Part shown: in pieces, positions 34,625-45,912 of the stretch | How positions within the stretch are numbered: the stretch's first letter is position 1 | How the letters are laid out: each line of letters starts with the position of its first letter | Assembly (NCBI RefSeq): GCF_001039355.2 | Contig: NW_019775379.1 | Span: 47,198-111,197, forward strand | Length of the DNA stretch: 64,000 nucleotides | Reading direction: 5' to 3' | From: Lingula anatina | Lineage: Eukaryota > Brachiopoda > Lingulata > Lingulida > Lingulidae | Program-made: the position numbers and the translations under genes | The notes under the pieces: generated by a model | Seen by the model: only the letters and a program-made list of their open reading frames with translations | The model's database searches: none | Told to the model about the DNA's origin: nothing

Positions 34625-35065
34625 CATTCTTCCTCTTTATCAGATATATCGGTAAAAATCAAATGTTTTCCCCCTTTGAACTTGTAATTACATATAGCAC
34701 ATGAATGCTCTGAAAACCAGCACATGTATATTCCGAAACCGCCTCGTAGTAAAAAATGTCACCAAACCGTATAATTATTACTCCTGTGGACTTGAAATAA
34801 ACTTCCGTTTGATTTTGACTATATTCCGTAACCGCCTCGTCGTCAGAAATAACAATAAAAAACTAGAATTATTACTCCCTTGAACTTGTAATAAACATCC
34901 GTCGATTTTGAGTATATTCCGAAACTGCCTCGTTGTCAGAAATATCACCAAAAAGTAAATTTCTTTCTCCTTTGCACTTGTGAAAAATTAGTTTGACTAT
35001 ATTCCGGTCCGACGCTCCTTTTTTATCAGAAATGTCACTAAAAAGTAGAGGTTTTGCCTTGGGAC
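34625..35065. repeat. ~93-bp minisatellite, 4-5 diverged copies
   Basis: ATTCCGAAACCGCCTCGT recurs in variant form near 34731, 34826, 34916 and 35001. Each is followed by a GTCAGAAAT-TCACCAAAAA word and then ACTCC-TTGAACTTGTAATAAA. The spacing is 85-95 bp. Part of the composite insertion. Confidence 0.75.
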
Positions 35066-36934
35066 CTTTTTTCCGCAACAGTCCCAGCTAGGTGTGGCTC
35101 AGCTGAGACGCGCATGGTAAGTGTCCACGGTTGATTAAATACTTTTCAAGCAAATGAACGTCCACGACAAGTATTTAGCAAAAATTGACCAAATTGGTCA
35201 GACATTACGTAAGAATTTGGCGGGAGGTGACCAGCGCACGTGGACGAGTTTATTCCGTATAACATCTCTAGAGCGTGATATAGGGTCACTTTATTCGGTT
35301 TTAGGGGTGTTTTAGGATGAAATGACTGTATTTTTTCTAGGTATGTATTTTAAAAACATTCTTCCGCATTTGTCTTTCGCTGTTTTTCGCCAAAAAGCAA
35401 TGATATTCAAAAGTTTCTGAATAATGCGTCACGGTTCTGGACATGTGTGTCAGAACTGCAGTTAACTCATGCAATATCAATTTCTGAAAGACAAATATGA
35501 TTGGTAATTTTACTTAGTAATTGACATTTAATTTATTGCAAACCTTGTCACACTGACGCAACTGTCCAGAGACCTGAGACATCACGGTCTTGACACAGGA
35601 GATGTTGATGAAGATGTTTTATTTTATTCGATATTCAGCTCTTCTTTATAATTGATTTTATGGTCAGTGATCAATTGTCACAATATTTGGATACCAAGAT
35701 CAAAATGTCTCACGAACATCAGATCACAAGGATGGTCTGAGATATCTCGTGGATATCTCTGGTGGAATTATTCACAGTATTTTGTCAGAAAGGGTATATA
35801 AGTAGATGGTTTTAAAGTAAATAAACAGTATTATGGTGGATTTTCTCGGTGCGTTCAAACAACCAATGTGTACCTTGGCAAATCACAGAATGATTTGGAA
35901 CAAAAAAAATCAAAGATCAAAGATCTGATCAGTGTAAAAAAAGGACCACGACATAGGGGAGAAAAACAGGTAAAAAGACAAAAAGAAAGCTCATTAGATA
36001 TCTCTTTAAACCACTTTATTTGTTTAATCACCTTTAGGCAATTCTTATTTCCCCAACCCAGTTTAGAAGAATGACATAAAAACAAGTTTAATGTATGCAT
36101 TAAAACAACCACAAAAGCCATTTTCGAAATAAACAGTTAAATTAATATACAAGTAAAATGAAATTAAACAAAGGTGCGTGTTTATAGGGTTGGGTTTGTT
36201 ATGGCGTGAATATTAAAATATTTGTGGAAAAGCTGCGAGCCTATCATATATAGCAATACCTATTATTTTAAATATGTACTTCCGTAATAACCTGTACAAA
36301 TGGGAAATAAATAACGTTGTTTTCATCAAATGTAAATAATATTCAAAAGTGTCTGCTTAATGCCTCACCTTACGGTTCCCAGCCAAGTATTCAGTATTAC
36401 GGTGCGGCACTGCATTTTTTTTAGTCTCGTAACCTTGTATCAAAACCCTTGAGAGATGAGAAAAATAAAGCTCTCCATTAACAAAACCACACACAAAAGA
36501 ACGAAATTAATTATTTTCATTGGCAGCCCGTGTATGTTGCGCGAATAGCCCTACTCTAGGATCCAAAATATTCTCGGGTTTGCAATTTTATACATTGATT
36601 TCAAACTATTAACGTGTTATGCCATTTTTCTGCAATTTGAGATATTACTTATTTCGAGGTCAGGCGTTCTTCACTCTTTAAAACAGGTGAGGGGTCGACC
36701 TTAATATGTCTAACTATAACTGGTCATCTCATCGGCCGCAGTGACGTGAACATGTAGCCGGTTGATCATACAGTGGGTATAAGTATAGTCACCCAGTGCC
36801 CCCCCCCCAAAAAAAAAAAAAAAAAAAAAAAAATCTAAAAACACTAATTTACAATGTAAATGAGTTGGTTTCCATTATAAATGAGTTACAAGAAACGTGT
36901 CTTCTGAAAAAAGCAATAAAACATGGGATTGCCC

Positions 36935-36942
36935 TATAAAAG
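36935..36942 (+). promoter_or_regulatory. TATA box of gene 2
   Basis: CCCTATAAAAGGGATTC lies 52 bp before the ATG, the same spacing as gene 1. The upstream module from GAGGTCAGGCGTTCTTCACT (about 36654) is conserved with gene 1. Confidence 0.75.
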
Positions 36943-36986
36943 GGATTCTTCGTGCCACGTTATAGTGTTATTTCTCCGGACATCAG

Positions 36987-38386
36987 ATGACAATGTCTTT
37001 TTCAAGTCTAATTGTAGCCTCGCTCTTGATTCTTTTGTTTGTGGAAAGTCATGCAAGGAACAGCCAGGGTAAGTCTCATCTCTCTCTCTCTCTCTCATAT
37101 TGTCACTATTATTAAACTGATTAATTTGTTTAAGCTAAACAGATAGTGTACGGTATTTTTTGCGCAAAAATTATAATTATGAAATTTTCCCGGGTCCTTG
37201 AACAATTTCCGTACTAACTGTCTGTCACTCACACTGAGACTCAGAGTCAATGCAGCCCATCTTGTTGATCTTTGAATTTCTACCTCATTTGCCTGTCTAC
37301 ATGTCAAACAGGTATGTGCAACTGAGGCCATAGGGCAGTTAATCTTCTCTTTTTGCTGGAAACCTTAATATCCAGATGTTATAGTGTTAAATACCAAACA
37401 ACGGTAAGTGGCAACTAGGCCTATATCTGTTCATATTCTTAGGTAACACATTAACAATTTAGTTTAATGGTTAAATAATGACTGTTAAAAGCATTTCTGT
37501 AAACTCGTCGGCTGCACTGATTGAACCAATTCACCCCTCTCTCCTCTACACCTCCTCCCCAACCCCCCCTGCGCCTCAGACACCTTCCCTGCGCCTTTGA
37601 ATTCCTGATGATTACATAGGCCTAAGGTTTATGCTGACGTGTAGCAAAGGTGGCTGTTTATTAACTTTTTTTATTCATGTTGCAGGGAAATATGCCTCAT
37701 GCAAGGCTATCCTAAACGCGAACCCAAACGCTGCAGGAGGGGAATACACCATCAACACCAACACAGGCGACCAACGTGTTTACTGTGAGATGGGAATCAA
37801 CGGGGGAGGGTATACTTTTCTTCCACGACAGGCGATAGTGACGGGTACCAGTCTTAACTTGGATAGCGTTTTCACCGATAAATCCCACGTGTTGCTTCGT
37901 ATTTCGTACGACAATGGTAGGCAGCCGTTCACCGTCCTGCGACAGCTGCATAGATACGCCTCCACCCCCCTTTCAGTTCAGGTGAACTCCCAATTCGGAT
38001 ACACGACTCCCGTCAATAAGGCCATGGGACCGCACTTATTTCTGGGATTCTTGCCAGCAAATATTGCTAGCAACCCCAGCTATAAATATCAGGGTATCCA
38101 AAGCAACGGTAAAGATATCGCGTTCAACAATTGCGACAGAAACCCGAACAGTTACTTTACATTCTTTCCAAATCATCGTGAAGTGCCACCAAGTTCCTAT
38201 GGAGGCTCAGGCATTGGAGCCAATTTCTACGACGCATGGTTCAAGTCCGCTAAGCCAGTGCCATCTGGACGTACGATGCCTAATGAATTTTTCTTCTTCA
38301 CCGAACTCCACTTTGGAGGGTGTGGTACCTATACCAGTAGCGATAAGTGGGCGCGTGCAACGGGCGTGGCCATAGGGTTCCGCTAA
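36987..38386 (+). CDS. Secreted fibrinogen-like-N-domain protein, gene 2
   Basis: Exons 36987-37068 and 37686-38386 (phase 1) give 260 residues. Layout as in gene 1: signal peptide (MTMSFSSLIVASLLILLFVE), SCKAILNANPN, YCEMGINGGGYTF, a central PPSSYGGSGIGANFYDAW and the C-terminal FFFFTELHFGGCGTY block, with four conserved mature Cys. It differs from gene 1 at roughly a dozen exon-2 residues (for example TTPVNKAMG for KNPANRAMG). Unlike gene 1 it retains a full 3' UTR with AATAAA at 38524-38529. Intact and probably expressed. It arose with gene 1 by segmental duplication. Confidence 0.88.
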
Positions 38387-38523
38387 TCCTGTTGCGGGCA
38401 CGTTGACAGAAACACAAAGGTATTCGGTTAGAGATGCGAGCAAAGACCCTGACATAAATGAATATAACACACATGCTTTGGTGATGAAGAGATATTTTAA
38501 ATATATGTACATTGCAGATGTTG

Positions 38524-38529
38524 AATAAA
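38524..38529 (+). terminator. Poly-A signal of gene 2
   Basis: AATAAA 138 bp after the stop. The gene 3 signal lies at a similar distance. Confidence 0.65.
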
Positions 38530-38677
38530 TGTGTTTTAATATATTATTTCATTATTGTCGTTCGGCCGGACATTTAAAAAAATGCTCTAATGCACACTGA
38601 TAAATCCCATAAAGCCATAAGTTTAAATATTTTGATGATTATATTTCTTTGCCAGGCACAGGAGGCTAACTGATACA

Positions 38678-38717
<40 letters not shown>
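38678..38717. repeat. (AAT)n microsatellite
   Basis: About 13 AAT units downstream of gene 2. A similar array follows gene 3. Confidence 0.95.
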
Positions 38718-38718
<1 letters not shown>

Positions 38719-39259
38719 AAAACAAATTTTGCATCTTAGGAGTCAAAAGTTTAGCTTTATGATATGACTCATTGTAATGAAATAACAAATAATGATTATT
38801 GAACGTTGCGTGAAAAGTTCATTTTTTCTTTTTACTTTTTTGGCATGCGAGTGATTTTTAATTTATATGGAATGCATTTTGCATTCTAGGTATAATATTA
38901 TTATTAGTCTACACTTCACTTGATGTTTCTGGGTGGCGGCGCGAGGTTTATCTCTATCTTTACTGAGTTTATAGAAGTTTTTTCACCGACTTCCTTTTAA
39001 AAATAGTGCATTTGCACTCTTTGTCCCCGTACGGATCACGCGATTTAATACTTATTTTCTTTGCATCATTTCTCATAAGCCCCTCCCGTTTTACTTTGTT
39101 AATCAACTATTCAATATTTCCTTATAAGGCAATCCGTGCCAGACTAATTTACGTCTCTGACAATAAAATAACTAAAATGTTTTCTTTCTATCATTACATC
39201 GATCACTCTTGGAAATTTCCGAATGCAAATTTTAAGCTGTTATCCACGTCATGGCTGTA

Positions 39260-40200
39260 TTTTGAGGTCAGGCATTCTTTGCTCTTCAAAAAGTGGTGAG
39301 GAATCGACTTTTCTTGTCTCACTTTAAACTGGTCATCTCTTCGGGCGTAGTTATAGGGCCTATGTGTACATAGTGCAATAGTGAAATGGGTATAAATATT
39401 CTTCCAATACACCCCACGAATGCTCCCCCCTCCCACGGTTGAAGCAGAACCTAAAAGCACTGATTTCCGTTGTTAATGATTAATTTCCATTATTAAACAG
39501 AAACAGAAACGTGATTTAAGTTTGCGGTTTGTAAATTGATTTTATAATTAACGAGCTATGCTCTTTTCTCTGTAACCCGGATATATGGGATTTCGAGGTC
39601 AGGCGTATTTCACTCTTCAATTCAGGCGAGTGATTCACATTTCTAATCTGACAATATACTGATAATTTCTTAAGGCGAGGTCAAGTGACATGCGTATGTA
39701 ACTGGATGATATATGTACAACAGTAATTTTACAGTGGGTATAAATATTAACCTATGTCAACTCACCTCCCCCAGCCCACGGTTGAAACAGAACCTAAACA
39801 CACTCATTTCCCTGGTAAATGAATTAATTTCTATTATAAAACAGTTACAGGAAACGTGAATTAAGTTTGCAATTTTGTAAAGTGATTTCATAATTTAACG
39901 TGCTGTCATTTTCTCTGTGACCTGAGACACTGGTCGAAGATATCGAGGTCAGGCGTTCTGCGCTATTAACAGGTGAGTGATCGACATTTCTAGCTCGGAC
40001 TTTAAATTGACCATATCTTCGGCCGAAGTCAAGCGACATTTACATGTAACCAGATTGATCATAACATAACTTTGCACTGGGTATAAATATTACCCTATGC
40101 CCACCCACTCCCTTTCCACTGTCGGACCAGAACACTAATTTCCGCGGTAAATGAGTTAATTTCCATCATAAAAAATTGACGGGAAACGTGAATTCTGCAA
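39260..40200 (+). repeat. Promoter module repeated three times upstream of gene 3
   Basis: GAGGTCAGGC starts units at about 39263, 39595 and 39946. Each continues with a TCACT/CT-rich word, an ACTGGTCATCTCTTCGG-type word, a GTGGGTATAAATATT box, a C-rich patch and an AATGA-TTAATTTC-ATTAT word. The period is about 330-350 bp. The same module occurs once before genes 1 and 2. The three GTATAAATATT boxes lie at 39389, 39738 and 40080. Confidence 0.75.
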
Positions 40201-40225
40201 AAAGCAATTAAGTATGGAACTGTTC

Positions 40226-40233
40226 TATAAAAG
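40226..40233 (+). promoter_or_regulatory. TATA box of gene 3
   Basis: TTCTATAAAAGGAATCC, 58 bp before the ATG, matching genes 1 and 2. Confidence 0.75.
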
Positions 40234-40283
40234 GAATCCATTATGTAACGTCATCATGTCAGTTTTCCAGACAGCAGACGAGA

Positions 40284-41561
40284 ATGTCATTTTCGGGTCT
40301 TATTGTAGCCTCGCTCTTGATTTATTTCTCTGAGGGAAGTTATGGAACGGATAAGCAGGGTAAGTCCCATCTCTCTTTCAACCTTGGCGTCACTACCAAT
40401 CTTATTTTTTAATCGTGTACGGAATTTTGGTGCAAAAGTCATTTTTTTCGAGGGTCTTGAATAAATTTCTTACTGACTACATTTGAGCTAGGGCATCCCA
40501 TCCAAACTTCAAACTATCAGAGTAACAACTTAATTGCGTCCAGTTTAATGGTCACTCAAAATTAAATAAAAAAATAATTATAGACTTAATTTGAGCAGGT
40601 ACACATTTATAGGTATATCAGGATATTTCTTTTCTCTTGTCTACTGTACTAATTCATGTCACCCCCCCTTCCCTCCCTCACAAACATCAAAACTTCCCCA
40701 CCACCAATGTGCCCCAGACATAGAATTATTGATGAGTACAGGTTTTGTGTTGACGTGTGTTACGGCTCGATTTTGGTATAAAAACTGTAAAATTTCCAGT
40801 TTAAAAAGAGTGAGAACTTGACTTATATTAAACTTAAAATAACTTTTTTTCGTTCCGTAGAGGCATATACTTCATGCAAGGCTATCCTTAACGCGAACCC
40901 AAACGCTGCAGGCGGGGAATACGCTATCCTAACCAACACAGGCTACCAACGTGTTTACTGTGAGATGGGAATCAACGGGGGAGGGTATACTTTTCTTCCA
41001 CGACAGGCGATCGTGACGGGTACTAATCTAAACCTGGATAGCATTTTCACTGATAAATCCCACGTGTTGCTTCGTATTTCTTACGACAATGGTAGGCAGC
41101 CGTTCACCGTCCTGCGACAGTTACAGCGATATGCCTCCACCCCCCTTTCAGTTCAGATCAACTCACATTTGGGATACACGAACCCTGTCAATAGGGCAAT
41201 GGGGCCGAAATTATTTCTGGGATTCCTGCCAGCAAATATAGCTAACAACCCGAGTTTCAAATTTCAAGGTATAAGAAGCAACGGTAGAGCAATCACGTTC
41301 AACTATTGTGGCAGTAATCCGGCCAGTTACTTCGCTCTCTTTCCAAATCATCGTGAGGTGCCACCAAGTTCCTATGGAGGCTCTGGCATTGGAGCCAATT
41401 TCTATGGCGCATGGCTCAACTCCGCCAAGCCAGTGCCATCTGGACGCACGATGGCTAACGAGTTTTTCTTCTTCACCGAACTCCACTTTGGAGGGTGTGG
41501 TGCCTATACCAGTAGCGATAAGTGGGCGCGTTCAACGGGCGTGGCCATAGGGTTTCGCTAG
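40284..41561 (+). CDS. Secreted fibrinogen-like-N-domain protein, gene 3
   Basis: Exons 40284-40359 and 40861-41561 (phase 1, CAGG|GTAAGT and TTCCGTAG|AG) give 258 residues. The start differs from genes 1 and 2: the first of their paired Met codons is absent (ACGAGAATG). The signal peptide is MSFSGLIVASLLIYFSEG. The mature part is EAYTSCKAILNANPNAAGGE and onward, with the same four Cys. It is the most diverged copy (for example SNGRAITFNYCGSNPASYFA) but shares long near-identical DNA stretches with the others, such as the block from YCEMGINGGG to FTVLRQL, which suggests gene conversion. The intron is about 500 bp, against about 600 bp in genes 1 and 2. Function unknown. Confidence 0.88.
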
Positions 41562-41690
41562 TTCTGTTGCAAACGCGGACAGGAAAACAAAAGTTAGAGA
41601 TGCAGAGCAAAGACCCTGACATCAAAATTTCACCATTCCCTTAAATACTTTGATGATGAAGACACTGCTTTAGATATAATGAAGACGTGG

Positions 41691-41696
41691 AATAAA
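41691..41696 (+). terminator. Poly-A signal of gene 3
   Basis: AATAAA 130 bp after the stop, in a 3' UTR alignable with that of gene 2 (GAGCAAAGACCCTGACAT). Confidence 0.65.
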
Positions 41697-41723
41697 GGTG
41701 TTTTGGTGTAATTATTTTATTCT

Positions 41724-41726
<3 letters not shown>

Positions 41727-41754
<28 letters not shown>

Positions 41755-41770
41755 TATTATTATTATTATA
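41727..41770. repeat. Compound (AAT)n(ATT)n microsatellite
   Basis: AAT units switch to ATT units, making a self-complementary array between the convergent genes at 41561 (+) and 42072 (-). Confidence 0.95.
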
Positions 41771-42071
41771 GTTACCCCAAAACATAGTTATAAACCTCAT
41801 TGAGCTATATGTATAAGTAGATGTATTTTTTAGAATGAAGAGTACAGGAGCAAAGATAAATACATGAAATAAAAAATCCATAATGCAAGTAAATAAATGA
41901 ATAAAGAAAGAAAGAAAGAAAAATATTTAAAAAAAATTAAATTAGTGCACGTGTCCAATAATGAGATGCTGAAAGAAATATCCAAAATTTTGAATTTTTA
42001 AATAAAAAAATGAAAGTTAATAATAGGCTGATTGAAATCGTTAGCCTAATTAATGACGGGGGGAATAATTG

Positions 42072-43207
42072 TTAAACCATAATACCAACAATCAAAGACA
42101 CTACAAATATGACTACAAAAGGTCTGTCAGTAAATCCAGAACTGGCTGTCAGGGCTGATGAGGTGTTTTTCTTAATCCGTAATGTCAAGGAATAAGTCAA
42201 ATCGACGAAAATCTCACCAGGACAACAACTGTAAGAAATTGCATTTCGTTTCACTGCAGTATATTGTACAGCCCAGTCACGATTTGGCTCTAAATTGCTC
42301 AGATCCATTTTCTGAGCCCCGTAGGCAAGGTTTATTTCCTTCTGATTATACGACCATGATCCAAATTTGAGGTTGCACTCCTGAGTGTAACGTCCCAGAT
42401 CCATATTACAGTGGGCGCTGAAACAGGAATGAAATACTTATCATATGGTGTCTAGGATCTAGGATCTATGCTATTCTTTTCGAAACGATTTGACAACACA
42501 AGACCTATACATTCAACAATCCCCTGGCTTGTGATTGTCAGGTTAAATTTTGATGAACTGATGGTGGAATGGTCTTATGCCTACGTTTGCAAAGCAGAAT
42601 TAAATTACTGACCCAGCAGAAATTTAAAAAAAAAAATCAGAGCTGTTCATTTGAACAAATATTAAAAAAAATGGAAGTCATGAACAGACTCCATGTCCAT
42701 GTTCAGTTTTACCTGTGCTGGTATACAGGTATCCAGACCACCGTGCCGTCATGTGATACTACTGCTCTCGGGTCCAACAGCAGCTTACTGGCGCCGCGAC
42801 TGAAACACAGCATAATTAAATAGCTGACATCAACGCTACCAATGTACATGTACATGTACTTTTCATCAAAACATGAAAATACAACATTAACAAGCCCGGT
42901 ATCCACTGCACACTGGTAGCGCAATTATGACCTATTTTCTCATTAAAAAAGTAAATTAATTAATTAATAAATAAACAAACAAACAAAAATATATACAAGA
43001 AGATCAAGGAAAATGAATGTGAATATATGAAATCAACTCACAGATTTAGTAGCACAATGTCTGGGAGCCAAATAAGTGAGGACATGACATGCATCCTCCG
43101 CACTCCTCCTCTGAACTGAGGATCCCACACCAGATCCCGGTCACGCCAGCTCTAGAACCATTAACAGATACATAACTAGATGTCAGAATCAGCTCCCTTT
43201 TGCACCC

Positions 43208-43250
<43 letters not shown>

Positions 43251-44433
43251 CAAAATTGGTAAAAAGAATGATCTCACAGTATGGCTTACAGAAGCATTTT
43301 ACACAAATTGCCCCCAAAATGTATCATATTACAAAAATGTTTCCATTTGGTCGTGATTGGAGCTGACGGCAAATACACATCTCCTTTGGATCCACTGGTG
43401 ATTTTTAACCAAATTTATTTCTTAAATTGTAGACAATAAAAAAACCAATACCTGGCACATATTTTTCACGGAATGGATGCTGGGACAATATACACTTTCA
43501 CTTTTTTCATTGCTCGAATTTTCAGTGGCTCGACTAACATCATAACTAGTTAAAACGGACCTTTTTTTTCTTATTGTTTTCATGTTATTACTAGACACCA
43601 GACACATTTCCCCTACCATACGATGATACGCGTTAACTGACAAGACTTGTGAGTTAACATCAAGAGAATTGACGTGCAGCAAGACAACATCTACGGTAAC
43701 TTGGACTGTATCAGAATTGTTCTTCACTGGACGAGTCCGATAAGTCTGAAGAAGGTCCCTCAATATGTGATCTTCACTGAAATGAGACAAAATCCGCGAA
43801 AAAATTAAATTTACCTTGGATTATCAGGAATATCACTACGGACCCGTCAGCGCATCCTTTGGTTTGGTCAGTGCAATCTGGTAGTTACGGACACACTAAC
43901 TTTGTATTGCTCAAGTGCACTTCGTGACGTAACGAAATATTTTTATTTGTGTTTTATATAAACTCTTATATTCCCTCTACGCCGACTGATTTCGAGGTAG
44001 AATTGATCGAATTTAATTATGAAAACAGCTTCTAAACGACTTCTCCTGTATTTGATGCAGTCATGTTTATCACAACCATTTTCATAATTTCAACATATGT
44101 ATAAAAAAAATTAATGTAGAAAAACCTGTCAGCATTGGAAATACCAATATAATTTTATATTCTCAAAAGTGGTGTTTGTTCAACGAAGCAAATGAGAAGT
44201 AAGGACCGAGCTCGTCTAACAATATTACTGGTCTGCCACTGATTATCTGACAAACGAAAGGACCCGTCATGAACGAGACAATATTCACTATTCACTAACA
44301 TATTTGATTTGTATATAGAAAATTCCCGATTCACTGAAAGTCTTCGGCGAAAAAAGTGTTCAACAAACCTTGCTCCTGAATTTCCATGGAAAAAGGCAGC
44401 GACGACTAGAAATGTAACTATTAGCTTCCACAT
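42072..44433 (-). CDS. Tethered acetylcholine-binding-protein-like / truncated nicotinic receptor
   Basis: Five exons: 44369-44433, 43617-43776, 43042-43151, 42713-42799, 42072-42417. All have GT-AG borders and matching phases, giving 255 residues. Signal peptide 1-20. The rest is a Cys-loop receptor ligand-binding domain: EDHILRDLLQTYRTRPV near the N-terminus, loop A WLPDIVLLN (103-111), Cys-loop Cys144-Cys155, loop B GSWSY (Trp162), loop C YSCCP with vicinal Cys205-206. The frame then stops after NTSSALTASSGFTDRP and a 15-residue hydrophobic end (241-255). The four membrane helices of nicotinic receptors are absent. Loop A Tyr is Leu, loop D Trp is Tyr (72), and the Cys-loop has 10 inner residues rather than 13. 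The small-residue stretch plus hydrophobic C-terminus fits a GPI-anchor signal or a single tail anchor. The 110-nt exon 3 matches the size typical of vertebrate nicotinic genes. Confidence 0.85.
43212..43247. repeat. (CA)n microsatellite
   Basis: About 18 CA units in intron 2 of the receptor-like gene. Confidence 0.95.
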
Positions 44434-44871
44434 TTTCAAGTCTTTTGTGTCCACAGCGTGCACATACTGTTCACCATACATAGTAACTAACGGGCCCTTG
44501 TATTCGAATAATTTCAACACTTCTTTTTTTTTCACTAACTAGGCTCCAAAACATGCCGAAATCAAGAACTACAGTGTACGGTTTCAACAGTAAGTTGTCG
44601 CAAAGCTAGTGATTTTCAACATGCCGACGGGCCCGTTCCAGGTCAGTTATCTGTGGCTTTTTGTTTTGTCGATCAGGTTGACACCGTACTGGAGGTTAGC
44701 CAAGGTAGCAGGATTTTCAGTACCAGGGTCACTTATGTCACCCCGAACTGTAGTGATGCAAGTTTTTGAGACCAGCGCACGATGCAAACTACAAGCTGAG
44801 CCACAAATCTCGCGACACTGGTGTTGAACGACACATTTTATCACTATGCAACTATTCTAGCTCACACAAGG

Positions 44872-45039
44872 CAGGGGCGGATCCAGAGATATTTTCTGAC
44901 AGTCTTCCAAATAATCTTTGTTAATTCGTCCTCAATTTTTGACCGTCTTCCGACAGAAAATATTAGATACCCGTCAATGTAAACTTAAAAATCTGACCGT
45001 CTTCCGGAAGACCCAGAAGACGGCCTAAATCCGCCCCTG
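44872..45039 (-). mobile_element. 168-bp hAT-like MITE, copy 2
   Basis: Inverse of the 2087-2254 copy with the same length, starting CAGGGGCGGATCCAG and ending AAATCCGCCCCTG. It is flanked by a perfect 5-bp repeat CAAGG (44867-44871 and 45040-45044). Internal words GACCGTCTTCCGACAGAAAA and GACCGTCTTCCGGAAGAC match copy 1 on the other strand. Confidence 0.8.
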
Positions 45040-45044
45040 CAAGG

Positions 45045-45881
45045 CGCCTCCGTTATGTCTGGACCATTTCTTATTGCAACTGCCAGTCCAAATCGGAGCA
45101 TTCTCTCTGCGGCATAACAAAGGCCATATTTCGACTAATTTTATTCTACTGACTTTTTATGCTGACAAATGAGCTTTCCAGCTATAACGTCTGTTAGGTT
45201 CAGACCTTGTGAAGTAACAACTTGGTCTTTTCTGTTGGGAATCTTTCATTTAAATTCTTTTTTTTCGACTTTCCTCTCAGGTCTCGTTTTACGAAAAAAA
45301 AATTCAGTAGAAAGTTAGTCACAGACCAGTATTTAAATCTCCTCAAACCCAAGATAAACCTGCTTTTTTGACCCAATACTGTATATTCAACGCTCCAAAA
45401 TCAGCTTTCCTTCCTTCGTTTTAGTGTGCGCTGGGCTAAAACATTCAACTTCATTTTCTCCAAGCAGGAGGCATATACGTAGGCAGTAATGGAAAACGCG
45501 TATCTTTCCAGCATAATTTGCTAAAGAAAAATCTTTATAACCAGAAATAAAAACTAAGGGATAAAGTAATTGCGTTGTGGTTACAAAATGTGCAGAAATC
45601 ATTGAATGGTTCGCAAAATGACTCGCACTTTGATCAGATGATAGTAAACGCCCTTGATTTTTGAGACTTTTGTCATTCAAGTCTCCTTTGAAATCAAAAC
45701 CAACGACTTCATTATGTCAAAAACACTGAAAAAGACATTTCCTAACAAAACCCCGCCGTTTTAAGTAACAAAGTAAGAACATTTGCGTTGCAAACTTCTA
45801 AAGATGCGAAAAATAAAGTGCAGGGTCGAAAGTCTTGCGATTAGTTGAAATTGTCGAGTAAGGTAGTAGCTAACGCATTTC

Positions 45882-45912
<31 letters not shown>

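Larger units (their letters stand above)
32840..35341. mobile_element. 2.5-kb composite insertion in duplication unit 2
   Basis: Unit 1 and two related sites read CTATTATTTTAAA or similar without it. Here the site is split with TATGT on both sides (32835-32839 and 35342-35346), a probable 5-bp target duplication. Inside are a large hairpin (32845-32941), a second small hairpin near 32990-33027 (CACTGAAGC/GCTTCAGTG), an LTR-like block (33577-34389) and a ~93-bp minisatellite (34625-35065). No transposase ORF is seen. It may be a non-autonomous element carrying a nested LTR. Confidence 0.6.
31206..38386 (+). repeat. Segmental duplication, unit 2 (interrupted)
   Basis: Second copy of unit 1, carrying gene 2. 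Relative to unit 1 it has two insertions: about 31975-32449 (pearl-like element) and 32840-35341 (composite element). Outside these, order and orientation are conserved. Confidence 0.85.

Noticed and set aside
42072-44433. Ordinary nicotinic receptor subunit cut short by a mutation
   Set aside because: The final exon stays open through a coherent hydrophobic end and then stops, and no TM1-like IIPC or TM2 motif lies downstream. A degenerate receptor would show decayed helices. It is not fully excluded without transcripts.
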